This document shows positions 50,676-59,230 of a stretch of DNA of 64,000 bases, one piece after another. Location: the NCBI GenBank assembly GCA_965248995.1, contig CBDFKY010000022.1, forward strand, positions 248,001 through 312,000, given 5' to 3'. Position 1 is the stretch's first letter; each line of letters begins with the position of its first letter. Under the pieces are notes generated by a model. That model was not told where the DNA came from, did not search any database, and saw only the letters and a program-made list of their open reading frames with translations. A program made the position numbers and the translations under genes. This stretch comes from CBDFKY01 sp965248995. Lineage in GTDB: Bacteria > Pseudomonadota > Alphaproteobacteria > Rickettsiales > UBA998.

Positions 50676-52022
50676 ATGAAACCTACTCTCACCATTATCG
50701 GCGCCGGACTGGCGGGCAGTGAAGCGGCATGGCAGGCGGCTGAAAGCGGGGTTGCCGTGACCCTGGTGGAGATGCGCCCCCATATCCGGACAGAGGCGCA
50801 TCACACGGGTCAGTTCGCGGAACTGGTCTGTTCCAACTCCTTTCGCTCCGATGACACGTATCGCAATGCCGTCGGGCTGCTGCACGAGGAAATGCGGCGC
50901 TGTGACTCGCTGATCCTCAGATGCGCGGATCTTCATAAAGTGCCGGCGGGCGGGGCGTTGGCGGTGGACCGGGATGCGTTTTCCGCTTCCGTGACCGAAG
51001 CGCTCCGCGCGCACCCGGGTATTACGGTGCGCCAGAAAGAGATCACGCATCTTCCGGGTCAGCAGCAGGGACTGGCGATCGTCGCCACGGGTCCGCTGAC
51101 GTCCGCCGCTCTGGCCGAAGACATCCTGCGCCATACGGGAGAAGAGTACCTGGCGTTTTTCGATGCCATCGCCCCGATCGTCTCCCGTGAGACGGTCGAT
51201 ATGGAGAAAGCCTGGTTCCAGTCGCGCTACGACAAGCCTGGCCCGGGCGGAACCGGGGCGGATTACATCAACTGTCCGATGGACGAGGAACAGTATAACG
51301 CATTCATCGACGCATTGCTGGCGGGCCAGAAGACGGAGTTCAAGGAATGGGAGAAAAGCACGCCCTATTTTGAAGGTTGCCTGCCGATCGAAGTGATGGC
51401 GGAACGGGGTCGCCAGACCCTTTCTTTCGGCCCGATGAAGCCGGTGGGGCTCACCAACCCGCATGTGGACAAACGGTCTTACGCAGTAGTGCAGCTGCGT
51501 CAGGATAACAAGCTCGGCACGCTCTACAACATGGTCGGATTCCAGACTAAACTGACCTACAGCGAGCAGAAACGTATTTTTTCCACCATACCGGGCCTTG
51601 AGCAGGCGGAGTTCGTGCGTCTGGGAGGCATCCATCGCAATACGTTCATCAACAGTCCGGTAGTGCTCGATGCGTCCATGCGTCTGAAATCGGCGCCGCA
51701 TATCCGTTTCGCCGGGCAGATCACCGGGGTGGAAGGATACGTGGAGAGCGCCGCGACGGGACTGATCGCCGGAAGGCTGGCTGTAGCGGAACTGAAAAAT
51801 ACCACGATGGAGATGCCTCCTCAAACGACCGCGCTCGGCGGCCTCCTGCATCACATCACCACGGGGGCGCATACCGGAACGTTCCAGCCGATGAATATCA
51901 ATTACGGGCTTTTCCCGCCGCTGGAAGGACGCATACATAAAAAAGAGCGCCCGGAGCGATATGCGCAGCGCGCTTTGGAAGCACTGGCTTCTTGGCAGTT
52001 ACCGAAGGCGAACGCCGCTTAG
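50676..52022 (+). CDS. trmFO: Methylenetetrahydrofolate-tRNA-(uracil-5-)-methyltransferase TrmFO
   Basis: Makes m5U54 in the T-loop of tRNAs with methylene-THF and FAD, in the cytosol. 448 residues. N-terminal FAD fold TIIGAGLAGSEAAWQAAE. The TrmFO landmarks are EMRP (LVEMRPHIRTEAHHTGQFAELVCSNS), CPMDEEQYNAF and EGCLPIEVMAERG; the catalytic Cys pair (CSNSF ~52 and EGCLP ~230) is intact. GGVEGYVESAATGL and NINYGLFPP near the end also fit. GidA-like relatives lack these. It starts 93 bases past tRNA-Gly, just outside the island. Confidence 0.96.
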   Translation: MKPTLTIIGAGLAGSEAAWQAAESGVAVTLVEMRPHIRTEAHHTGQFAELVCSNSFRSDDTYRNAVGLLHEEMRRCDSLILRCADLHKVPAGGALAVDRDAFSASVTEALRAHPGITVRQKEITHLPGQQQGLAIVATGPLTSAALAEDILRHTGEEYLAFFDAIAPIVSRETVDMEKAWFQSRYDKPGPGGTGADYINCPMDEEQYNAFIDALLAGQKTEFKEWEKSTPYFEGCLPIEVMAERGRQTLSFGPMKPVGLTNPHVDKRSYAVVQLRQDNKLGTLYNMVGFQTKLTYSEQKRIFSTIPGLEQAEFVRLGGIHRNTFINSPVVLDASMRLKSAPHIRFAGQITGVEGYVESAATGLIAGRLAVAELKNTTMEMPPQTTALGGLLHHITTGAHTGTFQPMNINYGLFPPLEGRIHKKERPERYAQRALEALASWQLPKANAA

Positions 52023-52255
52023 AGATTCGGTATCGCTGCGAGAAGATGGATGATATGATTTTGCCGCGCATGCGATGTCATTGCGTCGAAGGCTGAGATC
52101 CGGCAAGAGTCCAAATTCCGGGGCCCGGCCTTGGCTGGGATGACACTTTCTGCTCCATTCACCCGGATTCTATTTTTGCATGGCGACAGCAGACGTCCAG
52201 GCGTGGCTTACGTATAACCGAGTGCAAATGAGGCCGGCGCCTGAAGCAGATCTAT
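52023..52255. other. Intergenic region with a degenerate GC-rich inverted repeat
   Basis: 233 bases between trmFO and yqgE. CCCGGCCTTGGCTGGG near 52124 and AATTCCGGGGCCC make small imperfect hairpins of a type often dispersed in alphaproteobacterial intergenic DNA. No gene. I cannot show another copy in this window. Confidence 0.25.
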
Positions 52256-52864
52256 TCAGGCGTGGCCTGCCACGGGAGAAAAACGCAGCATATCCACACC
52301 CAGCGTTTTAGCTGCGACGGCATATTTCGCGTCATCGTCGGTATGAAAGATCACATCCGGGCTCGCGGGCGCGGTGATCCAGTAATTCGCCTCGATCTCG
52401 GCCTCCAGCTGACCGGCCGCCCATCCCGAATATCCGACGGAAAGTATCGATTTTTTGGGGCCGCGTCCACGGCTCAGATCTCGCAGGATGTTCATGCTGG
52501 CCGTTACCGAAACCCCGCATTCATGGCTGATCGTATCGTCCGTGCGGTAATCGTTGCCATGCACCACGAATCCTCGATTTTCCTCGACAGGGCCGCCATG
52601 ATACACCGTCATGTCCTTGTTCTCATCACCGATTTCCAGGCCCAGTTGTTTGAACAGAGAAGTGTAATGGATGGTATCGAGCGGCTTGTTGATGACGATG
52701 CCCATGGCTCCACCGGCATTGTGCGCGAAGATATAAATCACGCCCCGCGCGAAAAGTTCTCCCGTCATGATCGGCGTGGCGATGAGGAACTGCCCGCGAT
52801 AATACCCGTCATTGGCTTTGCCGGTGATCGTTTTGAGGAAACTGATGGTGTTTGAATCGGTCAT
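52256..52864 (-). CDS. yqgE: YqgE/AlgH family protein
   Basis: 202 residues of the DUF179 fold. YYRGQFLIATPIMTGELFARGVIYIFAHNAGGAMGIVINKPLD (~22-64), then VYHGGPVEENRGFVVH and LSVGYSGWAAGQLEAEIEANYWI are the family signature. Cytosolic; proposed regulatory role in other bacteria, exact function unknown. It stands alone, divergent from parE across ~200 bases. Confidence 0.93.
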   Translation of the reverse strand: MTDSNTISFLKTITGKANDGYYRGQFLIATPIMTGELFARGVIYIFAHNAGGAMGIVINKPLDTIHYTSLFKQLGLEIGDENKDMTVYHGGPVEENRGFVVHGNDYRTDDTISHECGVSVTASMNILRDLSRGRGPKKSILSVGYSGWAAGQLEAEIEANYWITAPASPDVIFHTDDDAKYAVAAKTLGVDMLRFSPVAGHA

Positions 52865-53067
52865 AAGGAATCGAGTGTCTGGTCAGAGTAAAAAAGGAAA
52901 TCAGTTACCGCGTATTTTATCATGACATAGTCATCCTTCCTATGCAATTTCAATGATACTACGCCAAAATAAAGCAAGAAGCGTAAAATTGTCATACATG
53001 ATTGTAAACTCCCGCACGCCGCCGGATTCATTTGCCATGTCCGCCATGGGTATGGCATACATCATCC

Positions 53068-55053
53068 ATGAGTAACGACCTGTTCAAAAACGCCGCCATG
53101 ACCACATCCGCGGCGGAATCCTATACGGCGGACGATATCGAGGTGCTGGAAGGGCTGGAACCGGTACGACGCCGCCCCGGAATGTATATCGGCGGGACGG
53201 ATGAGGGGGCCATGCACCACCTGATCAGCGAAGTGTTCGACAACGCGATGGACGAAGCGGTGGCGGGGCACGCGACCCGCATCGACGTCAGGCTGGACCT
53301 TGGCGACCGCCTGACCGTCCATGATAACGGCAGGGGAATCCCTGTCGACCCTCACCCGAAATATCCCGGCAAATCGGCGCTGGAAGTGATTCTCACCACC
53401 CTGCATTCCGGCGGGAAATTTTCCGATCGTGCCTACCAGACTTCCGGTGGACTGCATGGAGTGGGAATTTCCGTAGTCAATGCTCTATCGTCGGAACTGA
53501 TGGTGGAAGTGGCCCGCAACAAAACGCTCTACCGGCAGCATTACGCGCGTGGCGCGGCGCTCGGGGCGCTGGAGACGGTGGGTAACGCCCCGAACCGGCG
53601 CGGCACGACGGTCAGTTTCGTTCCCGATACGGAAATTTTCGCCAGCCATCATTTTCGTCCGTCGCGGATTTTTGCGTTCGTGCGCTCCAAGGCTTATCTC
53701 TACAAAGGCGTGGAAATACGCTGGCAATGCGACGGCGAACTGGTGGAAGGAAGTGAAACGCCTGCGGAAGCCGTCCTGCATTACCCGAAAGGACTGCGTG
53801 ATTTTCTGGACACGGAACTGCAGGGACGCGGCCTAATCGCCCGCGTATTCGACGGGCAGGCTGCGTTGACCGAAAAACGCGGGCGCGTGGAATGGGCGAT
53901 CGGCTGGCCCCGCGATGAGGAGACGGCCATGCAGAGTTATTGCAATACGATCGTCACGCCGCAGGGAGGAACACATGAAACCGGACTCCGCGCCGCGCTT
54001 ACCAAGGGCTTGAAAGCATATGCCGAAATGTCCGGCAACAAGAAAGCCGCACAGATGACGGCGGAAGACGTGCTGGGCGGTGCGCATATCATCGTCTCCA
54101 TCTTCATCCACGAACCCCAGTTTCAGGGGCAGACCAAAGAAAAACTGGTCAGCGCCGACGTGGCCCGGCTCGTGGAAAACGCGATGCGCGATCCTTTCGA
54201 TCATTTCCTAAGCGCCGACGCCGGCAACGCGGCGGCGCTGGTGGAAGCGATCTCCCGCCGGATGGAGGAACGCCTCTCACGCCGTAAGCAGCAGGAAATC
54301 AACCGCAAGTCGGTAACGCAGAAACTGCGCCTGCCGGGAAAACTGACGGATTGTACGCGTGACAGCGCCGAAGGAACCGAGCTGTATCTCGTGGAAGGGG
54401 ATTCCGCCGGCGGCTCCGCCAAGCAGGCGAGGGAACGTAACACGCAGGCGATTCTGCCGCTGCGTGGCAAGATACTGAACGTGGCCAGCGCCACCCGCGA
54501 CAAGATCCACGCCAATACCGAAATATCGGATATCATCCAGGCGCTCGGCTGCGGCAGCGGCAAGCATTTCGACATCAAGGCGCTCCGGTACGAAAAAATC
54601 ATCATCATGACCGACGCCGACGTGGACGGCGCGCACATCGCTTCGCTGCTCATGACCTTCTTTTACCAGGAACTGCCGGACATCATCCGCTGCGGCCATC
54701 TGTATATCGCGCAGCCGCCGCTCTTCCGCGTTACCCATAACAAACGCCATTATTATCCCGCTAATGAAAAAGAACGGGATGCGCTAGTGAAGAAACTCGG
54801 AAAAGAGAAGGGTGCCATCGAAGTCGGGCGTTTCAAGGGACTGGGAGAGATGACCCCCGCCCAATTAAAGGAAACCACCATGCAGGAAGGTAACCGCATC
54901 CTGCTGCGGGTCACGATTCCGCAGGAAGACCGGGAAACCACCCAGACCCGGCTGAACGCGCTGATGGGCAGAAAGCCGGAACTGCGCTTCGCCTTCATTC
55001 AGGAAGAAAGTGGAAAGCGCGGATCTCATCTGGCGGAGGCGCTGGATATTTAG
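53068..55053 (+). CDS. parE: DNA topoisomerase IV subunit B
   Basis: ATPase subunit of topoisomerase IV, partner of ParC at 4554-6776. About 661 residues. GHKL ATPase motifs: EVFDNAMDEAVAGHATRIDV, VHDNGRGIPVD, TSGGLHGVGISVVNALS; the transducer domain holds the conserved Lys. TOPRIM motifs EGDSAGG, ILPLRGKILN and DADVDGAHI are intact, and the end has RFKGLGEM. The ATG at 53068 gives MSNDLFKNAAM..., the normal alphaproteobacterial opening; in-frame codons upstream to 53032 do not look coding. No ribosome site is strong here. Confidence 0.96.
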   Translation: MSNDLFKNAAMTTSAAESYTADDIEVLEGLEPVRRRPGMYIGGTDEGAMHHLISEVFDNAMDEAVAGHATRIDVRLDLGDRLTVHDNGRGIPVDPHPKYPGKSALEVILTTLHSGGKFSDRAYQTSGGLHGVGISVVNALSSELMVEVARNKTLYRQHYARGAALGALETVGNAPNRRGTTVSFVPDTEIFASHHFRPSRIFAFVRSKAYLYKGVEIRWQCDGELVEGSETPAEAVLHYPKGLRDFLDTELQGRGLIARVFDGQAALTEKRGRVEWAIGWPRDEETAMQSYCNTIVTPQGGTHETGLRAALTKGLKAYAEMSGNKKAAQMTAEDVLGGAHIIVSIFIHEPQFQGQTKEKLVSADVARLVENAMRDPFDHFLSADAGNAAALVEAISRRMEERLSRRKQQEINRKSVTQKLRLPGKLTDCTRDSAEGTELYLVEGDSAGGSAKQARERNTQAILPLRGKILNVASATRDKIHANTEISDIIQALGCGSGKHFDIKALRYEKIIIMTDADVDGAHIASLLMTFFYQELPDIIRCGHLYIAQPPLFRVTHNKRHYYPANEKERDALVKKLGKEKGAIEVGRFKGLGEMTPAQLKETTMQEGNRILLRVTIPQEDRETTQTRLNALMGRKPELRFAFIQEESGKRGSHLAEALDI

Positions 55054-55063
55054 CAGGAGAGTT

Positions 55064-55208
55064 AGAACCAGTCACGTAAACCTTTTTAGGCTAGCGAAAA
55101 TGGTTGATTTGCGAGACTCGAAGCGCAGTGTACTTAAGGTACATGAGCATCGAATCGCAGTAAATTGACCGTTTGCAGGTGCATAAAAGGGTTTACGTGA
55201 CTGGTTCT
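55064..55208. repeat. 145-bp imperfect palindrome between parE and a convergent gene
   Basis: AGAACCAGTCACGTAAACC (55064-55082) and its exact complement (55190-55208) bound a longer imperfect palindrome; TTTTTAGG/CATAAAAG, ATGGTTGATTTGCGA/TCGCAGTAAATTGACC and the centre GTACTTAAGGTAC also pair. The whole could fold into one ~70-bp hairpin. It lies between two convergent genes, supplies the last stop codon of the minus gene, and has a layout typical of a small palindromic element. It shares no sequence with the TATAG family. Confidence 0.75.
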
Positions 55209-55693
55209 TAAAGGGAGCGTTCCGAAGTGGCGTTTTCCCGCTCACCGCTGATAGATTCTGCGTATGATTTGCGGGCCTGCTTGCGCGCATCGGCAAGAAG
55301 TTCCGACGTTTCCTTCGTCTGACGGTATTCCTGCGGCTTCATCATCATTTCATGCGCCATGTGCGTTCCGGTGATCACCCCGGCGGTCAATGCGAAATGC
55401 GTAATGACCTCTGCGGCTTTGGATTCGCCGTGGCCTAGCGCATGGCTCAGTCCGTAAGCTACGGCGGCGGGTACGGTCCCGATCACCGCGCCGATCATAT
55501 ACCCGCCTAGCCGTTCGCCCATCGGTAACGGCTCAAGCGCCCGGTTGATGCTGGTAAGCGCCCGTTCATATTTCTGGACCGCCGTCGAGACCGAATTTTT
55601 CTTATCGCCCCATATTTCGGAAGGTAACGTCCGGATTTCATGATTCGGGTCGGCAATCGGCAAACTGTTTCCTTCTGCAGGTTTCGTGCTCAT
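55208..55693 (-). CDS. Hypothetical protein with a glycine-rich hydrophobic segment
   Basis: 161 residues. A hydrophilic N-terminal half is followed by two hydrophobic stretches (~68-85, MIGAVIGTVPAAVAYGLS; ~95-115, VITHFALTAGVITGTHMA), then a basic, Lys/Glu-rich C-terminus (ARKQARKSYAESISGE). It could be a small membrane protein. Not recognised. The TAA stop lies at the edge of the 145-bp palindrome. Confidence 0.55.
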   Translation of the reverse strand: MSTKPAEGNSLPIADPNHEIRTLPSEIWGDKKNSVSTAVQKYERALTSINRALEPLPMGERLGGYMIGAVIGTVPAAVAYGLSHALGHGESKAAEVITHFALTAGVITGTHMAHEMMMKPQEYRQTKETSELLADARKQARKSYAESISGERENATSERSL

Positions 55694-55767
55694 AATGACC
55701 CGGGTGTAGCTTCTCTGGATTTTACCATAGCAAAGGTTTATGACAGGCTCTTGACAACGCGACGTAT

Positions 55768-56325
55768 TTATTTGCTGCGCTGGTATGTTGCGGTAAGCGT
55801 GGCTTCGCCTAAGGAGAGTTGCCGGATATAATATCCAACCATCGCCGCAGAAGCGTCGCTTTTCAAAGGAATGACGTCTTTCAGCGCCGTCACCGTGAAA
55901 TGGTAATGATGCGGCGCATCACCTGCAGGCGGGCAGGCGCCACCGAATCCCTTTTTCCCGTAATCGCTGTTCGCCTGCACCGTGCCTTTCGGCAGGCTTT
56001 CCCCGGAGGCCGTCCCGGCGTTTTCAGGCAGGGAAGCGGCGGTTGCCGGAATGTTGAACGCGACCCAGTGCCACCATCCACTGCCGGTCGGCGCATCGGG
56101 ATCATAGACGGTGAGAGCGAACGCTCTGGTATCTTTCGGTGCGCCGCTCCAGGCGATTGCAGGAGAGTGGTTTTTCCCCTTGCAGCCGAACCCGTCGAAC
56201 ACCTGATTGATCCCAAGCGGTTTTCCTTCCGATACGTCAGGGCTGGTGAGGGTGAAATCACCGGCGAAAGCACTGGATCCAAGCAAAGCAAAAGTTGTTG
56301 CGATCATAAATGGCTTGAACGTCAT
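55768..56325 (-). CDS. Exported YbhB/YbcL (PEBP) family protein
   Basis: 185 residues. Signal peptide (IATTFALLGSSAFAG), then the phosphatidylethanolamine-binding fold: SPAIAWSGAPKDTRAFALTVYDPDAP, WWHWVAFNIPA, GKKGFGGACPPAGDAPHHYHFTVTAL. These are the anion-pocket residues. Periplasmic; function in bacteria is unclear. A ribosome site TAAGGAG precedes the ATG. In its ancestral state the PD-(D/E)XK gene upstream overlapped this start (see 56469). Confidence 0.92.
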   Translation of the reverse strand: MTFKPFMIATTFALLGSSAFAGDFTLTSPDVSEGKPLGINQVFDGFGCKGKNHSPAIAWSGAPKDTRAFALTVYDPDAPTGSGWWHWVAFNIPATAASLPENAGTASGESLPKGTVQANSDYGKKGFGGACPPAGDAPHHYHFTVTALKDVIPLKSDASAAMVGYYIRQLSLGEATLTATYQRSK

Positions 56326-56468
56326 CGTTTAGTCTCCTTATTAAAAAATAATATGTCAATCAACAAGTTAAAGTCTTCAATCTTTTTAAAACGCTTCAAT
56401 GGCAGTTCGCGGATCATAAAACGTTCTTTCTTTATTCCTTCGGTAATAGTGGCCCTCGAATTTTTTGC

Positions 56469-56585
56469 TATAGTGTTTCCGAATAATTTTCGTACGAAAA
56501 TTTTCGGTTAAAAACACTATAAATTATATGGTTATAGTCATTTTATCCGATTAAAACCGTACGGTTTTTAATCGGAATGACTATA
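56469..56585. mobile_element. Paired-palindrome element, copy E3
   Basis: 117 bases, the reverse of E1. Hairpin 1 (56469-56521) TATAGTGTTT...AAACACTATA, 11-nt spacer AATTATATGGT, hairpin 2 (56533-56585) TATAGTCATT...AATGACTATA. Removing it with one TA restores a 40-codon reading frame at the end of the PD-(D/E)XK gene, running to a stop that overlaps the next gene start. Inner stem differences from E1 are compensatory (see findings). Confidence 0.88.
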
Positions 56586-56961
56586 TCTTCAAGTCGGCAA
56601 TATCCGGTAGCGGAGCACCCGCCTCATTTCCGAAAAACAAAAATTTTTCCATATGCAGGGCTTGTGAGACGATAATCCATAGCACGCATCCGCTGGGCTT
56701 ATGGCTCAGACTCGTATGAATCGACACTTCCCGTGATTTTGCGTGAACCAGTTTGGTCTTCAACTGGATATGGCGAATAATGCTGCCAACGCTTACTACC
56801 AGATCATATCCGCCCGTATCGAATTCCGCTTTCAGCACTTCGATATCGCTTTCTCCCCGCTGCCAGAGCGATTGCAGCAACTGACCCACGAATAGATGCT
56901 CGATAATTTTTTCTCTGAGCATGGAATGGGTGGAATGTCTTGTGTCATCGTTAGACGTCAC
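56581..56961 (-). CDS. PD-(D/E)XK nuclease-like protein, C-terminally truncated
   Basis: About 126 residues from GTG 56961. EKIIEHLFVGQLLQSLWQRGESDIEVLKAEFDTGGYDLVV...RHIQLKTKL carries the E, D and QxK residues of a PD-(D/E)XK core. HTSLSHKPSGCVLWIIV and FLFFGNEAGAPLPDIADLKI follow, a segment I recall from a family that continues KVAKHTKG...R. The E3 element brings in an early TAG directly after DLKI. Before insertion the frame would have continued AKNSRATITEGIKKERFMI... for about 38 residues. ATG 56922 is an alternative start. Function unknown; it may now be impaired. Confidence 0.65.
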   Translation of the reverse strand: MTSNDDTRHSTHSMLREKIIEHLFVGQLLQSLWQRGESDIEVLKAEFDTGGYDLVVSVGSIIRHIQLKTKLVHAKSREVSIHTSLSHKPSGCVLWIIVSQALHMEKFLFFGNEAGAPLPDIADLKI

Positions 56962-56972
56962 GGTCGAAACCC

Positions 56973-57923
56973 TTACAAAGTATGGGAAGTATGAATTGTG
57001 CGCAGCGTTCTGGTCTTGGAACACATGACCATGGTGTGCGTGGTCACATGTTCCCCGTCCACCACGATGCCGTTAAGCAGCGCCCCGTCCGTCACGCCGG
57101 TCGCGGCGAAGATGACGTCCCCGCCCGCCATTTCCTGCATGGTGTAAATCCGGTTCGGATCGGTAATGCCCATTTTCGCCGCACGGGACCGTTGCGCATC
57201 TTCCTTAAACAACAGCCGTCCCTGCATCTGTCCGCCGAGACAGCGCAGCGCCGCCGCCGCCAGCACGCCTTCCGGCGCTCCACCCGTTCCCATATACATG
57301 GCGACGCCCATTTCCGGCATGGCGGTGGTGATGATTCCCGCCACGTCCCCGTCCTGGATAAGCTGGATACGAGCGCCCGCCTCACGTGTCTTGGCGATCA
57401 GTTCCGCGTGGCGGGGACGCTCCAGCATCACCACCAGCAGGTCGGAAACCTCGCATCCCTTGGCCTTCGCCAGGTTTTTCAGGTTTACTTTCGGGCTGTT
57501 CTCCAGCGCCACCACGCCGTCCGGCAACCCGTCTCCGACGGCGATTTTTTCCATATACACATCCGGTGCGTGCAGGAATTTTCCCGCCTCCGCAAATGCC
57601 AGCACCGTCAGCGATCCGGCCCCGTGCGTCGCACACAGCGTCGTGCCTTCCAGCGGATCCAGCGCGATGTCGATCGAAGCACCCTTGCCGGTTCCGACTT
57701 TTTCCCCGATATACAGCATCGGCGCTTCGTCCCGCTCACCCTCTCCGATGACCACCGTCCCCTGCATTTCCACCGCATTCAACGCGGTACGCATCGCGTC
57801 GACCGCCGCCTGATCCGCCGCTTTCTCATCTCCGCGCCCGATCCAGTCCGATGACGCGATGGCCGCCGCTTCCGCGACGCGGGCGGCCTCCAGGGTAAGG
57901 TAGGTGGTATCTCTCAGATGCAT
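56973..57923 (-). CDS. glpX: Fructose-1,6-bisphosphatase class II
   Basis: Hydrolyses fructose-1,6-bisphosphate to F6P in gluconeogenesis. 316 residues. EAARVAEAAAIASSDWIGRGDEKAADQAAVDAMR, VVIGEGERDEAPMLYIGE and IDIALDPLEGTTLCA hold the metal- and phosphate-binding residues of GlpX. ATG 57923 is preceded by GAGGATT, and the end of hom (57926) overlaps. In alphaproteobacteria hom-glpX is a common pair, often followed by recJ; here recJ is absent. Confidence 0.96.
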   Translation of the reverse strand: MHLRDTTYLTLEAARVAEAAAIASSDWIGRGDEKAADQAAVDAMRTALNAVEMQGTVVIGEGERDEAPMLYIGEKVGTGKGASIDIALDPLEGTTLCATHGAGSLTVLAFAEAGKFLHAPDVYMEKIAVGDGLPDGVVALENSPKVNLKNLAKAKGCEVSDLLVVMLERPRHAELIAKTREAGARIQLIQDGDVAGIITTAMPEMGVAMYMGTGGAPEGVLAAAALRCLGGQMQGRLLFKEDAQRSRAAKMGITDPNRIYTMQEMAGGDVIFAATGVTDGALLNGIVVDGEHVTTHTMVMCSKTRTLRTIHTSHTL

Positions 57924-57925
57924 GG

Positions 57926-59230
57926 TCAATCCTCAATTCGTATGAAGCAGGGGGTGGCGCGAAGGCTCGCAAGCGCGGCGATTTCCTCAAGCGCCGCCCT
58001 CATCCGCCATTCTTGGGTGGGGTGTGTAGTCAGGATGATGTCGGTCACGCCCGACTCCGCCTCGACGTCCGGTTTCGGCGCATGTTGCAGGAAGGTCGCC
58101 ACCGAAATGGTATGCGCGGAAAATACTTTGGCCAGCGCGAATAACACGCCGGTATGGTCGGCCACCTGAAGACGCAGGTAATACGCCCCTTCATGATCCC
58201 GCATCGGCAGAATCGTCGGCCGGGAAAGTTCCACCACGGGGGCGAGAAACGCGCGATTCACGTCCCCGCGCGCGATGTCCATGATATCGGCGATCACGGC
58301 GGACGCCGTCGCACCGCGCCCCGCACCCCGTCCCTCGATGAACATATCGCCGACCGCATCGCCGAACACATGCACCGCATTGTATACGCCGTCCACTTCC
58401 GAAACGGGCGAGCCTTCCGGCAACAGGGCGGGATGTACCCGCAGCCCGATGCCCTTCTCCGTTTGTTCCGTCACGCCGATCAGGCGGATGCGATAGCCCA
58501 GTTCTTCCGCCGCGGCGATGTCGGCGGCGCTGATATGGCGTATGCCCTCGATGCTGATCCCGTCGATCGCCGGAGCGGTGGAAAATGCCAGAGCGGAGAG
58601 GATGCAGAGCTTATGGGCGGCGTCCACCCCGTCGATATCGAAGGCGGGATCCGCTTCCGCATAGCCGAGCGCCTGCGCTTCCGCGAGCACGTCCCCGAAA
58701 TCCCGCTTGTCGCGCTCCATCGTGCTTACGATGAAATTGCAGGTGCCGTTCAGGATGCCGATGATTTTCGTGATTCGGTTCGCCGCCAGCCCTTCCTTCA
58801 TCAGTTTGATGATGGGAATGCCTCCCGCGACCGCCGCTTCGAACATCAGCTGCACATTTCCCGCTTCCGAAAGGGCGGCGAGCGACTCACCATGATGCGC
58901 GATCAGCGCCTTGTTCGCGGTCACGACATGCTTGCCGTTGGCGAGCGCCATTTCACATAAGGTGCGCGCTACGCCCTCCGCACCGCCGATCAATTCCACC
59001 ACCACGTCCACATCGGCGCGCTCGGCCAGATTCAACGTGTTTTCTTCCCAGGCGATTCCTTGCAGGTCAATCCCCCTCTCACGGGTTTTGTCGCGTGCCG
59101 AGACGGCGGTGACGACCAGTTCACGCCGGGTGCGCCCCGATAACATCACCCGCTGCTTCTGCAGGATATCCACCACTCCGCAGCCGACCGTACCGAGTCC
59201 GGCAATTCCAAGCCTGAGCGGTGCGTTCAT
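57926..59230 (-). CDS. hom: Homoserine dehydrogenase
   Basis: Reduces aspartate semialdehyde to homoserine for Thr/Met synthesis. 434 residues. NAD(P) motif GIAGLGTVGCGVVD (~8-21), then the catalytic region (HVVTANKALIAHHGESLAAL, GGIPIIKLMKEGLAANRITKIIGILNGTCNFI, EADPAFDIDGVDAAHKLCILSALAF) and a C-terminal ACT domain (YYLRLQVADHTGVLFALAKVFSAHTISVATFLQ) for feedback by threonine. The start codon directly abuts the stop of the aminotransferase gene. Confidence 0.96.
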   Translation of the reverse strand: MNAPLRLGIAGLGTVGCGVVDILQKQRVMLSGRTRRELVVTAVSARDKTRERGIDLQGIAWEENTLNLAERADVDVVVELIGGAEGVARTLCEMALANGKHVVTANKALIAHHGESLAALSEAGNVQLMFEAAVAGGIPIIKLMKEGLAANRITKIIGILNGTCNFIVSTMERDKRDFGDVLAEAQALGYAEADPAFDIDGVDAAHKLCILSALAFSTAPAIDGISIEGIRHISAADIAAAEELGYRIRLIGVTEQTEKGIGLRVHPALLPEGSPVSEVDGVYNAVHVFGDAVGDMFIEGRGAGRGATASAVIADIMDIARGDVNRAFLAPVVELSRPTILPMRDHEGAYYLRLQVADHTGVLFALAKVFSAHTISVATFLQHAPKPDVEAESGVTDIILTTHPTQEWRMRAALEEIAALASLRATPCFIRIED

